Shown here one piece after another: positions 1-6,463 of a DNA stretch of 9,489 nucleotides. The first letter of the stretch is position 1. Every line of letters begins with the position of its first letter. A program made the translations under genes and the position numbers. The notes beneath the pieces are model-generated. The model ran no database searches, had not been told where the DNA came from, and saw only the letters and a program-made list of their open reading frames with translations. This DNA is from an uncultured Planctomycetaceae bacterium. Its GTDB lineage: Bacteria; Planctomycetota; Planctomycetia; Pirellulales; Pirellulaceae. The DNA is taken from assembly GCA_937967665.1 (NCBI GenBank), contig CALBSZ010000226.1:1-9489 (forward strand), written 5' to 3'.

Positions 1-125
1 CCAGCGCAAACGAATCACACTTGTTTTCACACGCTGTCTGCTCACGAGAGTTGTTCGCGAACGCAGAACCACCAGTTTTCGCTCGTTTGCTCGACACCAA
101 CCATGAATCATCCGGGCTAGAGGTA

Positions 126-140
126 GGTGCAACTTGCACC
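126..140. promoter_or_regulatory. 15-bp palindrome, possible operator
   Basis: GGTGCAA, a central C, then TTGCACC form a perfect 7-bp inverted repeat around one base. Its half GTGCAACTT recurs at 218-226. The size and symmetry suit a dimeric regulator site, but no regulator gene is in view. The site lies about 220 bp upstream of the nearest recognised promoter, so a regulatory role is only inferred. Confidence 0.25.
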
Positions 141-251
141 CGTTGCAGCTCCACAATCGTTTTCACACTCTTAATGGCGGACCATTCCTGGGATAGAGGA
201 AAGCGCTCCGCGACCAAGTGCAACTTTCCTTGGGCCACTTCCTCACGCCGC

Positions 252-285
252 CACCGGAAGCACCCTGATGCGGCTTCGGCCGGTG
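252..285. other. Bulged hairpin in non-coding DNA
   Basis: CACCG (252-256) can pair with CGGTG (281-285), and GAAGC (257-261) with GCTTC (273-277). This gives a 10-bp stem with a 3-base bulge and an 11-base loop. No T-run follows on either strand, so it is not a standard intrinsic terminator. It could be part of a structured RNA or chance in GC-rich DNA. Confidence 0.25.
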
Positions 286-363
286 TGGGACAGGCGTGCA
301 AGTCGTTTCTGGCAAACCCTTTCCGGCCGCCACGAAAAGTTTATCGGGGCCGCCCGGAAAATT

Positions 364-392
364 TTGACATTTCTACATGAAAACTTCATAAT
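364..392 (+). promoter_or_regulatory. Sigma70-type promoter of the RRM gene
   Basis: A perfect -35 hexamer TTGACA (364-369) is followed by exactly 17 bases and a -10 hexamer CATAAT (387-392) that differs from TATAAT only at the first base. The surrounding bases are AT-rich within otherwise GC-rich DNA, which suits melting. The inferred start of transcription is near 399, giving a leader of about 170 nt before the RRM start codon. This is the best promoter match I found in the window. Confidence 0.7.
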
Positions 393-490
393 GCGCTGCG
401 CCTGGGACTTCTGAATTCGGCTAGTTGCGTTCCCGGACCAGCGTTCGAAAAAGACCTCCCGGTACGTCTGCTGCCACGAGGTAGCAATCA

Positions 491-538
491 CGATGAAACG
501 TGATGACGATCAAACGTGATGACGATGAAACGTGATGA
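491..538 (+). repeat. Three tandem 16-bp repeats in the RRM leader
   Basis: The unit CGATGAAACGTGATGA occurs three times without spacing, at 491-506, 507-522 and 523-538. Units 1 and 3 are identical; unit 2 differs at its fourth base (C for G). The array then decays into a one-mismatch 8-mer, CGTGGTGA (539-546), resembling the unit's second half. It lies between the promoter and the ribosome binding site, so it would be transcribed into the leader. A 16-bp period is not a multiple of three, which argues against coding repeats. Confidence 0.85.
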
Positions 539-555
539 CGTGGTGAAGTGAATTC

Positions 556-563
556 GAGGAGGT
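556..563 (+). promoter_or_regulatory. Strong ribosome binding site of the RRM gene
   Basis: GAGGAGGT lies 7 bases before the ATG at 571. It is a near-perfect complement to the 16S rRNA 3' end and the strongest ribosome binding site in the window. It fixes the start codon and implies that the protein can be made in quantity when the site is free. Confidence 0.8.
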
Positions 564-570
564 TACGGTT

Positions 571-846
571 ATGAGGCTCTATGTAGGCAACTTGTCCTAT
601 GATGCAACGGAAGACGACATTCGCCAGGCATTCGCAACTCACGGAGACGTTGCGACGGTGGACATTGTGATGGATCGCGAGACAGGTAGGTCTCGCGGAT
701 TTTGTTTTGTTGACATGCCCAACGCAGAGCAAGCGAAAGCGGCGATCGAGGGGATGAATCAGCAGGAGATTTGTGGCCGTGCCGTGAGCGTGAACGAAGC
801 TCGTCCCAAACGTGAGCGTGGCGCGGGTGGCGGTCGGAGTTGGTAG
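571..846 (+). CDS. Single-RRM RNA-binding protein
   Basis: This 91-residue protein is almost entirely one RNA recognition motif, the fold that binds single-stranded RNA on a beta-sheet surface. RNP2 is LYVGNL (residues 3-8) and RNP1 is RGFCFVDM (42-49), with the RNA-stacking aromatics Tyr4, Phe44 and Phe46 present. The spacing beta-alpha-beta-beta-alpha-beta is normal. RNP1 has Cys45 where Gly or Ala is usual and Met49 where an aromatic is usual; Met is often seen there in bacterial members. A short basic, glycine-rich tail (about 79-91) follows the domain. The size matches the small free-standing bacterial RRM proteins, such as cyanobacterial Rbp, some of which are cold-induced. The start is fixed by a strong GAGGAGGT site. 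It appears monocistronic, with its own promoter and long leader. The target RNA is unknown; cold response is family inference only. Confidence 0.95.
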   Translation: MRLYVGNLSYDATEDDIRQAFATHGDVATVDIVMDRETGRSRGFCFVDMPNAEQAKAAIEGMNQQEICGRAVSVNEARPKRERGAGGGRSW

Positions 847-881
847 CGGAGCCGGGAGGCGACGCGGGTTTGGATTTATAA

Positions 882-912
882 AGCCACGGCCGAATCGCGC
901 GGCGTCACGGCT
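882..912 (-). terminator. Possible terminator of the TPR protein gene
   Basis: Read on the minus strand, AGCCGTG pairs with CGTGGCT (with two G-U pairs). A 2-base bulge and a GCCG/CGGC inner stem follow, with a 7-base loop. TTTATAAAT follows immediately, a weak U-rich tail. The hairpin starts about 10 bases after the stop of the minus-strand gene at 923. It lies between two convergent genes, where a terminator is expected. The tail for plus-strand transcripts is poor, so it probably acts mainly in one direction. Confidence 0.4.
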
Positions 913-922
913 GTATGTAGTA

Positions 923-2896
923 TTACTCCGGTAGTTGGCTCTCCGCGTCAACCGCTTCAACTTGTTCCAATTTTCCGGTGCCGTCCTGGTTGCGAGCCGC
1001 GCGATATTGCACTTTAACGGTCTGGCGACTGCCGGAGGGATCGACGTTGGGCGTTTTAATCCACTGTCCGTTCGCGTTGAATTCTTGATCTGAATTGGAT
1101 CGTTGCCGCGTCCAGCCGGTCAGTTCACCGGTCGGGCCGTAGTGGTATTCGTCGCGCCAGTTCTTAGTGAGGAAGAGGGCCGGGTCCAAATAGCCCCCCT
1201 GCTGGTAATCGATCGATACGATGCGCTGCTGTTCGTCGTAGGTCCGCTTTTCGTGCGGCGAGCAGTACCAGGTCACGAAGGCGGGGGCAGAGTAGCCATG
1301 CGGATGCTGCGCGAAGCAGCCGATATCGACGCGTGAGGAACGCAATTCGGAATCGGCCGATACCGGCTTGGGTTCGTGCCACGGTACGCGGATCTTGACA
1401 CGCGTGCCCGCCGGTTCCAGCAGTTCGATCTGAATCCGCTTTTCATCGCCGCGCAGCACTCGCCAGTGCAGGGTGGAGTCTGGTGTAGTGGCCGCGCGCA
1501 GCACCATTTCGCGGTAGTAGTCCTTCGCGCGGAAGACGCGTGCGATGGCAAAGGGGGTATCGAACAACTTTTCGGACATGCCCGGCCCCGAGAAAAAGTC
1601 GACGCCGGGTTGGGCCGGGCTTTCCGATTCGACTTGCAGCGACACCAGAGGTGGCAGCGATTCCAGTGTCATGGCGTGAGCCATTTCCACCATGCCCAGG
1701 AGGCCGATCTTATCGCCTTGAAAGACCGACGGGTGCGCCGAGCCGGTGAGGTAGCCCGATTCATCTAATCCGCCATAGTTGCGTCGAAAGATCATCTGCA
1801 TCGCCGGCATCAACTGCCTGGTGGCGGTCAGGCGTTCCTTCACAGCGGGAGGAAAAGCGGCCAGCGTACAAGCCACGGCATCCAGGAACACGCGGTCGGA
1901 CGACGAGGAGCCCTGCGAGGTGAGGAGATACGGTGTATTGGCGGGAAACGTATCGTCATGCCCGCCGTCTGCCGCCGGATCGTGGTCTCGGTGTTCCGGG
2001 TAAACGTAAAGGTGATTGCTGACATACTGCTGGTACAGCAGGGTGACGTTCCTGGGGTTCGAGTACGCCATGCGCGATTGACTTCGCCAGAAGGGGCCCA
2101 TGTTGGCGGTGGACGAATTGCCGAAGACAATGCGATTGAAGAAGAAGCGGTTCTGCAGGCCCGAGGTCCAGTCCTTTTCCGGCAGTTCGGCCGAGTATTC
2201 GATCCGCGTCAGTTGGGGAAACTGCTGGTAGGCCAGGTTGGAATGATCCCGATCGTGGTTTTCGTAAAAATCGCCTCGATTTCCAGCTGCCGTTCCCTTG
2301 GCGTACCAATTGCGCAGGAGGTCGCCGACCTGGCCGTGCCCGACGATGACGGGAAGGTCCGGCGACAGCTCGGGCATCTTGAAGTGCGACACGAAGACGC
2401 CGACCTGCGCATTCCAAGACGTATTTGCTTCGCTAACGGTGGCGACGCCGTCATGGACATCGGCCGCTTTGACGTTCCATTTCCAAGGGCTTTCCGGTCG
2501 CGTGGCCGTCTTGGCTTTTTCGACGAGTTCGGCGAAACGCGGCGCGGATTTTAACGAGGCGAAGTCGGCGACCCGGCGAATGGCGTCCGGCTGATTGAAC
2601 CCGAGCGAAACAGCGCGCTCCAGCGCGTCGAGTGCCGCGTCGGTCTGTCCCAGCCGGGCGAGCGCGCAAGCCAGGTTGTAATGCCCCGCCGGCTCGTGCG
2701 GTACGAGTTGGATCGCCTTTTCCAGCACTGCCTTCGCTTCGTCGTACTTCTGTTGTCGAAACAGCAGCGCGGTCTGCAACCGGGCCGCCTGCCAACGACT
2801 CTGAATGGCCGGCAATTCGAACACGCTGGGAATGTCGTCGGCAGCGGCGATCGTTCCGCAATGCAGGAACAGGAGGCACAAACAGAAACGTTGCAT
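923..2896 (-). CDS. Secreted TPR-containing protein of unknown function
   Basis: I do not recognise the family of this 657-residue protein. The N-terminus is a likely signal peptide (hydrophobic 4-18, cleavage near Ala-Ala-Ala-Asp at 17-20), so it is probably exported. Residues about 34-101 form two TPR units, including a canonical helix pair at about 68-101. A capping segment ending in DFASLKSAPRF (111-121) follows, a pattern common after bacterial TPRs. The large middle part (about 140-540) is rich in aromatic, His and Asp residues, for example ENHDRDHSN (212-220) and PEHRDHDP (300-307), which might bind metal. The C-terminal part (about 552-612) has Tyr-Asp and Tyr-Gly strands with ELTGW (591-595), faintly like YD/RHS-type strands. 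TPRs suggest protein contacts; no catalytic motif is identified. An AAGG-type ribosome site precedes the ATG. It diverges from the antiporter gene and converges on the RRM gene. Confidence 0.85.
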   Translation of the reverse strand: MQRFCLCLLFLHCGTIAAADDIPSVFELPAIQSRWQAARLQTALLFRQQKYDEAKAVLEKAIQLVPHEPAGHYNLACALARLGQTDAALDALERAVSLGFNQPDAIRRVADFASLKSAPRFAELVEKAKTATRPESPWKWNVKAADVHDGVATVSEANTSWNAQVGVFVSHFKMPELSPDLPVIVGHGQVGDLLRNWYAKGTAAGNRGDFYENHDRDHSNLAYQQFPQLTRIEYSAELPEKDWTSGLQNRFFFNRIVFGNSSTANMGPFWRSQSRMAYSNPRNVTLLYQQYVSNHLYVYPEHRDHDPAADGGHDDTFPANTPYLLTSQGSSSSDRVFLDAVACTLAAFPPAVKERLTATRQLMPAMQMIFRRNYGGLDESGYLTGSAHPSVFQGDKIGLLGMVEMAHAMTLESLPPLVSLQVESESPAQPGVDFFSGPGMSEKLFDTPFAIARVFRAKDYYREMVLRAATTPDSTLHWRVLRGDEKRIQIELLEPAGTRVKIRVPWHEPKPVSADSELRSSRVDIGCFAQHPHGYSAPAFVTWYCSPHEKRTYDEQQRIVSIDYQQGGYLDPALFLTKNWRDEYHYGPTGELTGWTRQRSNSDQEFNANGQWIKTPNVDPSGSRQTVKVQYRAARNQDGTGKLEQVEAVDAESQLPE

Positions 2897-3078
2897 GGCA
2901 GGACCTTCTGGTGAACCAGCGAGCTACTTAACTTGCTACCGCGAACCGTGCGTCACAATACATCGCATTCGCCTCACACGCAATCATGCAGTCCACCGCT
3001 ACCTGCAATGGGGCGAATCACGTATGCTGGTGACGGCCAGGGAACGCGTCACTCGACCGCGAATAAACGGAGTTAGAA
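2897..3078. promoter_or_regulatory. Divergent promoter region, 182 bp
   Basis: This gap separates two genes reading away from each other, so it must hold or transmit both their starts. I found no strong -35/-10 pair. The best plus-strand candidate is TTGCTA (2933-2938) with CACAAT (2954-2959), but the 15-bp spacer is short. The only firm signal is GGAG at 3069-3072, which serves the antiporter start. Confidence 0.4.
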
Positions 3079-4956
3079 TTGGAATCGCACGGCTTCTTGA
3101 TTTATCTCGCGGGCGTACCGCTACTCGGCATCCTTGCGCAGTGGGCGGCCTGGCGATTGCAACTGCCGTCCATCCTGTTGTTATTGGGTGTGGGCATCGG
3201 GCTGGGGCACTTTGTCAATCCCGACGAACTCCTGAGACAGTTAGCGGGGACCGACGATGCCTCGTTTGCGCCGCGAATTCTGTTCCCGATCATTTCCTTG
3301 TCCGTCGCCGTCATTTTGTTTGAGGGCGGCATGACGCTGAAGATCAGCGAATTGCGGGAGTCGGGTTCCGTGGTGTTGCGGCTGGTGACCATCGGCGCGC
3401 TGGTCAGCTGGCTGCTGACCGGTGTCGCCGCGTACTTCCTGTTGGGCCTGGACCCGCGACTCTGTGCGCTGCTGGGCGCCGTGCTGGTCGTCACGGGGCC
3501 CACGGTGGTAGCGCCGCTGCTCCGTCATATTCGGCCGTCGCGGCGTATTGGTTCCATTGTGAAATGGGAAGGCATTGTGATCGACCCTGTCGGCGCGATC
3601 CTGGCCGTGCTGGTTTTCGAAATGGTGTTTTCGGAGCACGGTGGCCATTCGTTTTCTGCCGGACTTCTGTTGCTGGGAAAGACGATTTTGGTGGGGTCCG
3701 TGATCGGCGGTCTGACAGCGCTGGTGCTGATTCAACTGCTGAAGCGTTACCTGCTTCCTGATTTCCTGCATGGGGTCGCGTTCCTTACCGTGGCGCTGGG
3801 TGTGTTTGCGTTGAGCAATATCTGCGCTGAAGAGTCGGGGTTGGTGACCGTAACGGTCCTGGGATTGTTACTGGTGAATCAGAAGTCGGCGTCGATCGAA
3901 CACATCATCGAATTCAAGGAGCACCTGCGTGTCTTCCTGATTTCTTGCTTATTTATCGTTTTAGGTTCTCGGCTGGCGCTCAAAGACATCCACGACCTGG
4001 GTTGGGGCGGGGTTGGTTTTCTGGCGGCGATCATTTTCGTTGTTCGCCCGATCGCCGTGTACGCGTCGACCCTGCTGACGTCTTTGGACTGGCGAGAACG
4101 CATCTTTCTGGGTTTCCTGGCGCCGCGCGGCATTGTCGCGGCGGCGGTGACTTCCGTGTTCGCCTTGCAAGTCGCGGCACACTTTGACGGTGATGCCGAA
4201 CTGAAAGCCATGGCAGAGAGGCTTGTGCCGATCACTTTCCTGGTGATCGTGGGAACGGTTGCCATCTACGGCCTCGCTGCCGCTCCCTTGGCGCGGCAAT
4301 TGAGGGTCGCGGAGCCGAATCCGCAGGGCTTGTTGTTCGGTGGCGCGGAGGCGTGGGTCCGCAAGTTGGCGGAGGTCATTTACGAATCCGGCTTTCAGGT
4401 GCTGCTGGTCGACACGAACTACCGCAATATCTCGTCCGCTCGGGTGGCCGGCTTGCCTGCCGAGTGCGCCAGTATCCTTTCGGAACACGTGGCGGAGGAG
4501 TTGGACCTGGGCGGCATTGGCCGGATGCTGTCGGTGACACCGAATGATGAAGTGAATGCATTGGCGTCCCGCGTGTTCGCACATTCCTTGGGACGGGAAA
4601 ACGTCTTCCAGTTGACGCCCTTAGCTTCGCTGGCGGGAAGAAAGACGTCGATGTCGGAACGATTGCGAGGCCGTATCTTATTCGACGAGACGCTGGACCA
4701 TGACGAACTGGGCGAGCGGATCGAACGGACGCACGAAATCAAGAAGACAAGGATTACCGAGGAGTTTTCGTTCGAGCAGTTCCGGGAACTCTACGGAGAT
4801 GCAGTCATCCTGTTCGTGATTACCGAAGAAAACCAGTTGCAAATTGTCACTTCCCAGGAAAATGTGGCACCCAAAGTCGGACAGACGATCATTGCTTTGG
4901 TGCCGCAAAGCAACCAGCGAGAAAAGCCTTCATCCGGGGCTGGAGCCGCATCTTGA
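3079..4956 (+). CDS. CPA1-type cation:proton antiporter with TrkA-N-like domain
   Basis: This 625-residue inner-membrane protein should exchange Na+ or K+ for H+. Residues about 5-405 hold roughly a dozen hydrophobic helices. Family marks include LFEGGM (80-85), TGPTVVAPLL (139-148), EGIVIDPVGA (164-173) and APRGIVAAA (348-356). Asp169 in the IDP motif is the best candidate ion-binding carboxylate. The first motif has Gly140 where classical NhaP proteins have Asp, a pattern I believe is shared by a whole subgroup rather than a defect. Residues about 416-530 resemble a TrkA-N (RCK) nucleotide-binding fold, with a strand ending VLLVDTN (441-447), but the glycine loop is degenerate (FGGAEAW, 420-426). 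Residues about 560-610 may be an RCK-C-like end. Translation starts at TTG: an in-frame TAA lies at 3064-3066 and GGAG sits 6 bases upstream of the TTG. Ion specificity cannot be read. Confidence 0.92.
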   Translation: MESHGFLIYLAGVPLLGILAQWAAWRLQLPSILLLLGVGIGLGHFVNPDELLRQLAGTDDASFAPRILFPIISLSVAVILFEGGMTLKISELRESGSVVLRLVTIGALVSWLLTGVAAYFLLGLDPRLCALLGAVLVVTGPTVVAPLLRHIRPSRRIGSIVKWEGIVIDPVGAILAVLVFEMVFSEHGGHSFSAGLLLLGKTILVGSVIGGLTALVLIQLLKRYLLPDFLHGVAFLTVALGVFALSNICAEESGLVTVTVLGLLLVNQKSASIEHIIEFKEHLRVFLISCLFIVLGSRLALKDIHDLGWGGVGFLAAIIFVVRPIAVYASTLLTSLDWRERIFLGFLAPRGIVAAAVTSVFALQVAAHFDGDAELKAMAERLVPITFLVIVGTVAIYGLAAAPLARQLRVAEPNPQGLLFGGAEAWVRKLAEVIYESGFQVLLVDTNYRNISSARVAGLPAECASILSEHVAEELDLGGIGRMLSVTPNDEVNALASRVFAHSLGRENVFQLTPLASLAGRKTSMSERLRGRILFDETLDHDELGERIERTHEIKKTRITEEFSFEQFRELYGDAVILFVITEENQLQIVTSQENVAPKVGQTIIALVPQSNQREKPSSGAGAAS

Positions 4957-5180
4957 AACTTGCCAATGTGGCCATGGGCGAAGTACTTAACGGCGCGTCG
5001 CGGAGGACGTGGCCGGCTGTGTTCACTCCAGCGGCAGTCACATTGCCCGCAACCCTCGCAAGGTTGCCGCGACGTTCCGCATGGCAGTACCATCAAGGCA
5101 ATGGAAAACACAGAATCACGTCTGGAACCGCTTTGCTTTCCGGACGATTTTCCCAGCACCCGAAAGGAAAGAGGAAGAGC
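4957..5180 (+). other. 224-bp intergenic region before the small membrane genes
   Basis: No gene is supported here. A frame open to the next gene runs through it but lacks a start signal. GCAACC (5049-5054) and GGTTGC (5062-5067) form a 6-bp hairpin with a 7-base loop and no T-run, so it is at best a weak terminator for the antiporter gene. Promoter-like hexamers TTGCCG (5064-5069) and TACCAT (5088-5093) are poor matches with an 18-bp spacer. The size of the gap suggests that the downstream pair has its own promoter. Confidence 0.35.
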
Positions 5181-5669
5181 ATGTCGAACCCCTACGAGTC
5201 TCCTCTGGAAGCCGGCGTGGCCGCGCCGCCGCCTGACCAACGCGGAAAAGTCGGTCAAATTCGAATCGTTGCGATCCTGATGATGGTTCAGGGCGGTTTG
5301 GAACTGCTGATGGGACTGTTCCTGCTTGTAATGGCCGTTGTGTTGCCCATGTCGCTTGCCGCGAACGCCGAAACGCGACAGATGACCACGATGATCATTG
5401 CCGTCTACGCCGTGATGGGTGTCGGCGCGATCATCGCCGCGGTGCTCCATGCTCTCGGCGGCTGGAAGAACTATCAGCTCAAGTCACGGCAGTTCGGCTT
5501 GATCTCGCTCATTGCAGGCAGTGTGCTTTCCCTGGCAACCTGTTACTGTTGCCCGACGGCGATTGGACTTATGATATACGGACTCATTGTCTACATGGAC
5601 GGACCTGTCGAAGCGGCTTTCGCAAACCGCGAAGCCGGTGGCGACGTGGACAAGATACTCGCCAGGTGA
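5181..5669 (+). CDS. Small four-helix membrane protein with NPYESP tag
   Basis: The 162-residue protein begins with SNPYESP (2-8), an N-terminal tag that recurs in many planctomycete membrane proteins of unknown role. A short Pro- and Ala-rich cytoplasmic segment (9-26) is followed by about four membrane helices: 27-57, 68-94, 104-120 and 122-140. The C-terminus is polar. A CYCC cluster (121-124) sits between or inside the last two helices and could bind metal or form disulfides. No enzyme motif is visible. The ATG at 5181 is chosen because AGAGGAAG lies just upstream and the conserved tag starts there. Reading further back in frame adds 76 residues of unlikely composition. The next gene starts 30 bp after its stop and also encodes a four-helix protein, so the two are probably co-transcribed. 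Confidence 0.85.
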   Translation: MSNPYESPLEAGVAAPPPDQRGKVGQIRIVAILMMVQGGLELLMGLFLLVMAVVLPMSLAANAETRQMTTMIIAVYAVMGVGAIIAAVLHALGGWKNYQLKSRQFGLISLIAGSVLSLATCYCCPTAIGLMIYGLIVYMDGPVEAAFANREAGGDVDKILAR

Positions 5670-5699
5670 GTTCTTTCGAAAAGGCACGAGGGCTGGAAC

Positions 5700-6401
5700 A
5701 TGGATCCCATGAAGCACGAACCGACTCGGCAATCCGCTTCCGCGAACAACGTCTACGCGGACCCGCAGCCGGACACGTCATCCCGTCCCAGCCGGCCGGG
5801 CGGCTTAACGGCGGTTTGCGTTATTGCCGGCGTGCTGGGCCTGCTGGGTTTCTGTGGTGTGCTGGTGGGTGGTGCGAATCTTGTCTTCGGTCAAAAAATG
5901 CAACAGGCATTTGCGTTCAATCAACCGCCGAAGCTCCAAGAAGCCCAGACGAAAATGAACGCCTCGATCAACGCGGTCACGCAGCGTTACTTCGCGGTCA
6001 GCCTGAGCCTGCTTGTTTTTCAAGCCATCCTCTGCGGATTGCTTGCCTATGGCGGTTTCCGCTGCCTTTCGCTGAACCCCGGCGCGCGAAACCTGCTGCT
6101 AATCGGTTGCGGGGTTGGCCCGATCTTTCTGATTGCCAGGTTCATCTCCTTTGTCATCATGCAGCTGGAGATCATGCCGATCATGCAAACGTACTTCGAA
6201 ACGACCATCACCGCTTCAGCTGGCCCTGGAAACTCCCCGCAGCAAATGGGGGCCGAATTCGGTGCCTCGATGGCCAAGGCCAGCATCATCGCCGGTATGG
6301 TCTTCAACGCCGGCTGGAGCCTGACGCAACTCATCTTCTTCGGATTTGCCTTCCGCTACCTGAAGAAACCCGCTGTGGCCGCCTTGTTTGAAAAGCGTTG
6401 A
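5700..6401 (+). CDS. Four-helix membrane protein, partner of the upstream gene
   Basis: The 233-residue protein has a polar N-terminal segment with NVYADP (17-22), resembling the NPYESP tag of its neighbour. About four membrane helices follow, at 35-62, 98-120, 131-155 and 192-219. A loop of about 35 residues rich in Gln, Lys and Asn (63-97) joins helices 1 and 2. Another of about 36 residues (156-191) joins helices 3 and 4. The end is basic. I recognise no named family and no catalytic motif. GAGGG at 5688-5692 supports the ATG at 5700; a second ATG at 5709 is possible. The 30-bp spacing from the upstream stop indicates one transcript. It converges on the sulfatase gene across 62 bp with no clear terminator. 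A shared role in the envelope is inference from adjacency and topology. Confidence 0.85.
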   Translation: MDPMKHEPTRQSASANNVYADPQPDTSSRPSRPGGLTAVCVIAGVLGLLGFCGVLVGGANLVFGQKMQQAFAFNQPPKLQEAQTKMNASINAVTQRYFAVSLSLLVFQAILCGLLAYGGFRCLSLNPGARNLLLIGCGVGPIFLIARFISFVIMQLEIMPIMQTYFETTITASAGPGNSPQQMGAEFGASMAKASIIAGMVFNAGWSLTQLIFFGFAFRYLKKPAVAALFEKR

Positions 6402-6463
6402 CCGCGCGAGTCCGCCGCGCGCTCGTACGCAGGTCACCATGAAACGTACGTGTCTGGCGGAGT

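Larger units (their letters stand above)
1..363. other. Gene-free region with short palindromes and repeats
   Basis: I see no convincing gene here on either strand. The longest open frame (21-380, +) gives a low-complexity product rich in Arg, Ser and Pro, with no recognisable domain and no good ribosome binding site. The stretch does hold short ordered elements. There is a 10-bp perfect palindrome GTTCGCGAAC at 53-62 and a 15-bp palindrome at 126-140. The 10-mer GTTTTCACAC occurs at 23-32 and 159-168, and the 9-mer GTGCAACTT at 127-135 and 218-226. A bulged hairpin lies at 252-285. It may contain the regulatory region or 3' end of a gene outside the window, or a small RNA; nothing seen decides between these. 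Confidence 0.5.
413..563 (+). promoter_or_regulatory. Possible structured 5' leader with anti-Shine-Dalgarno
   Basis: The predicted leader contains ACCTCC at 454-459, the exact complement of GGAGGT (558-563), which is the core of the RRM ribosome binding site. A second pair of complementary segments is GAATTC at 413-418 and GAATTC at 550-555, the latter just upstream of the binding site. The two pairings cross each other, so they would be alternatives or form a pseudoknot. Six-base complements can arise by chance over 150 bases. Translational control is therefore a hypothesis, supported only by position. Confidence 0.3.

Noticed and set aside
21..380. Open frame of 119 codons on the plus strand
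   Set aside because: No ribosome site or domain, biased composition, and its end overlaps the -35 and spacer of the promoter at 364-392.
491..538. Short tandem repeats as a CRISPR array
   Set aside because: The units are 16 bp and directly adjacent, with no spacers, and no cas gene is present.
491..538. Repeat contains GTGATGA, matching the box C consensus of archaeal/eukaryotic C/D RNAs
   Set aside because: Bacteria lack that system, no properly placed box D or kink-turn partner is seen, and the match is short enough to be chance.
421..960. Open frame of 179 codons on the minus strand
   Set aside because: It runs antisense through the whole RRM gene, the tandem repeats and the end of the TPR gene. 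The product has no domain and looks like a shadow.
1956..2594. Several overlapping long open frames on both strands
   Set aside because: All lie inside the TPR protein gene, show no motifs and follow from GC-rich codon use.
2200..2896. TPR protein as an RHS toxin, from its YD-like C-terminal strands
   Set aside because: There are only a few such strands, no RHS core, no toxin tip and no immunity gene nearby.
4953..5180. N-terminal extension of the first small membrane protein back to a TTG at 4953
   Set aside because: The added 76 residues have no signal or domain. The ATG at 5181 has a good ribosome site and begins the conserved tag.
6424..6450. CGTACG ... CGTACG hairpin between the convergent genes as a terminator
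   Set aside because: The loop is 15 bases, there is no T-run on either strand, and CGTACG is self-complementary, so two copies pair trivially.
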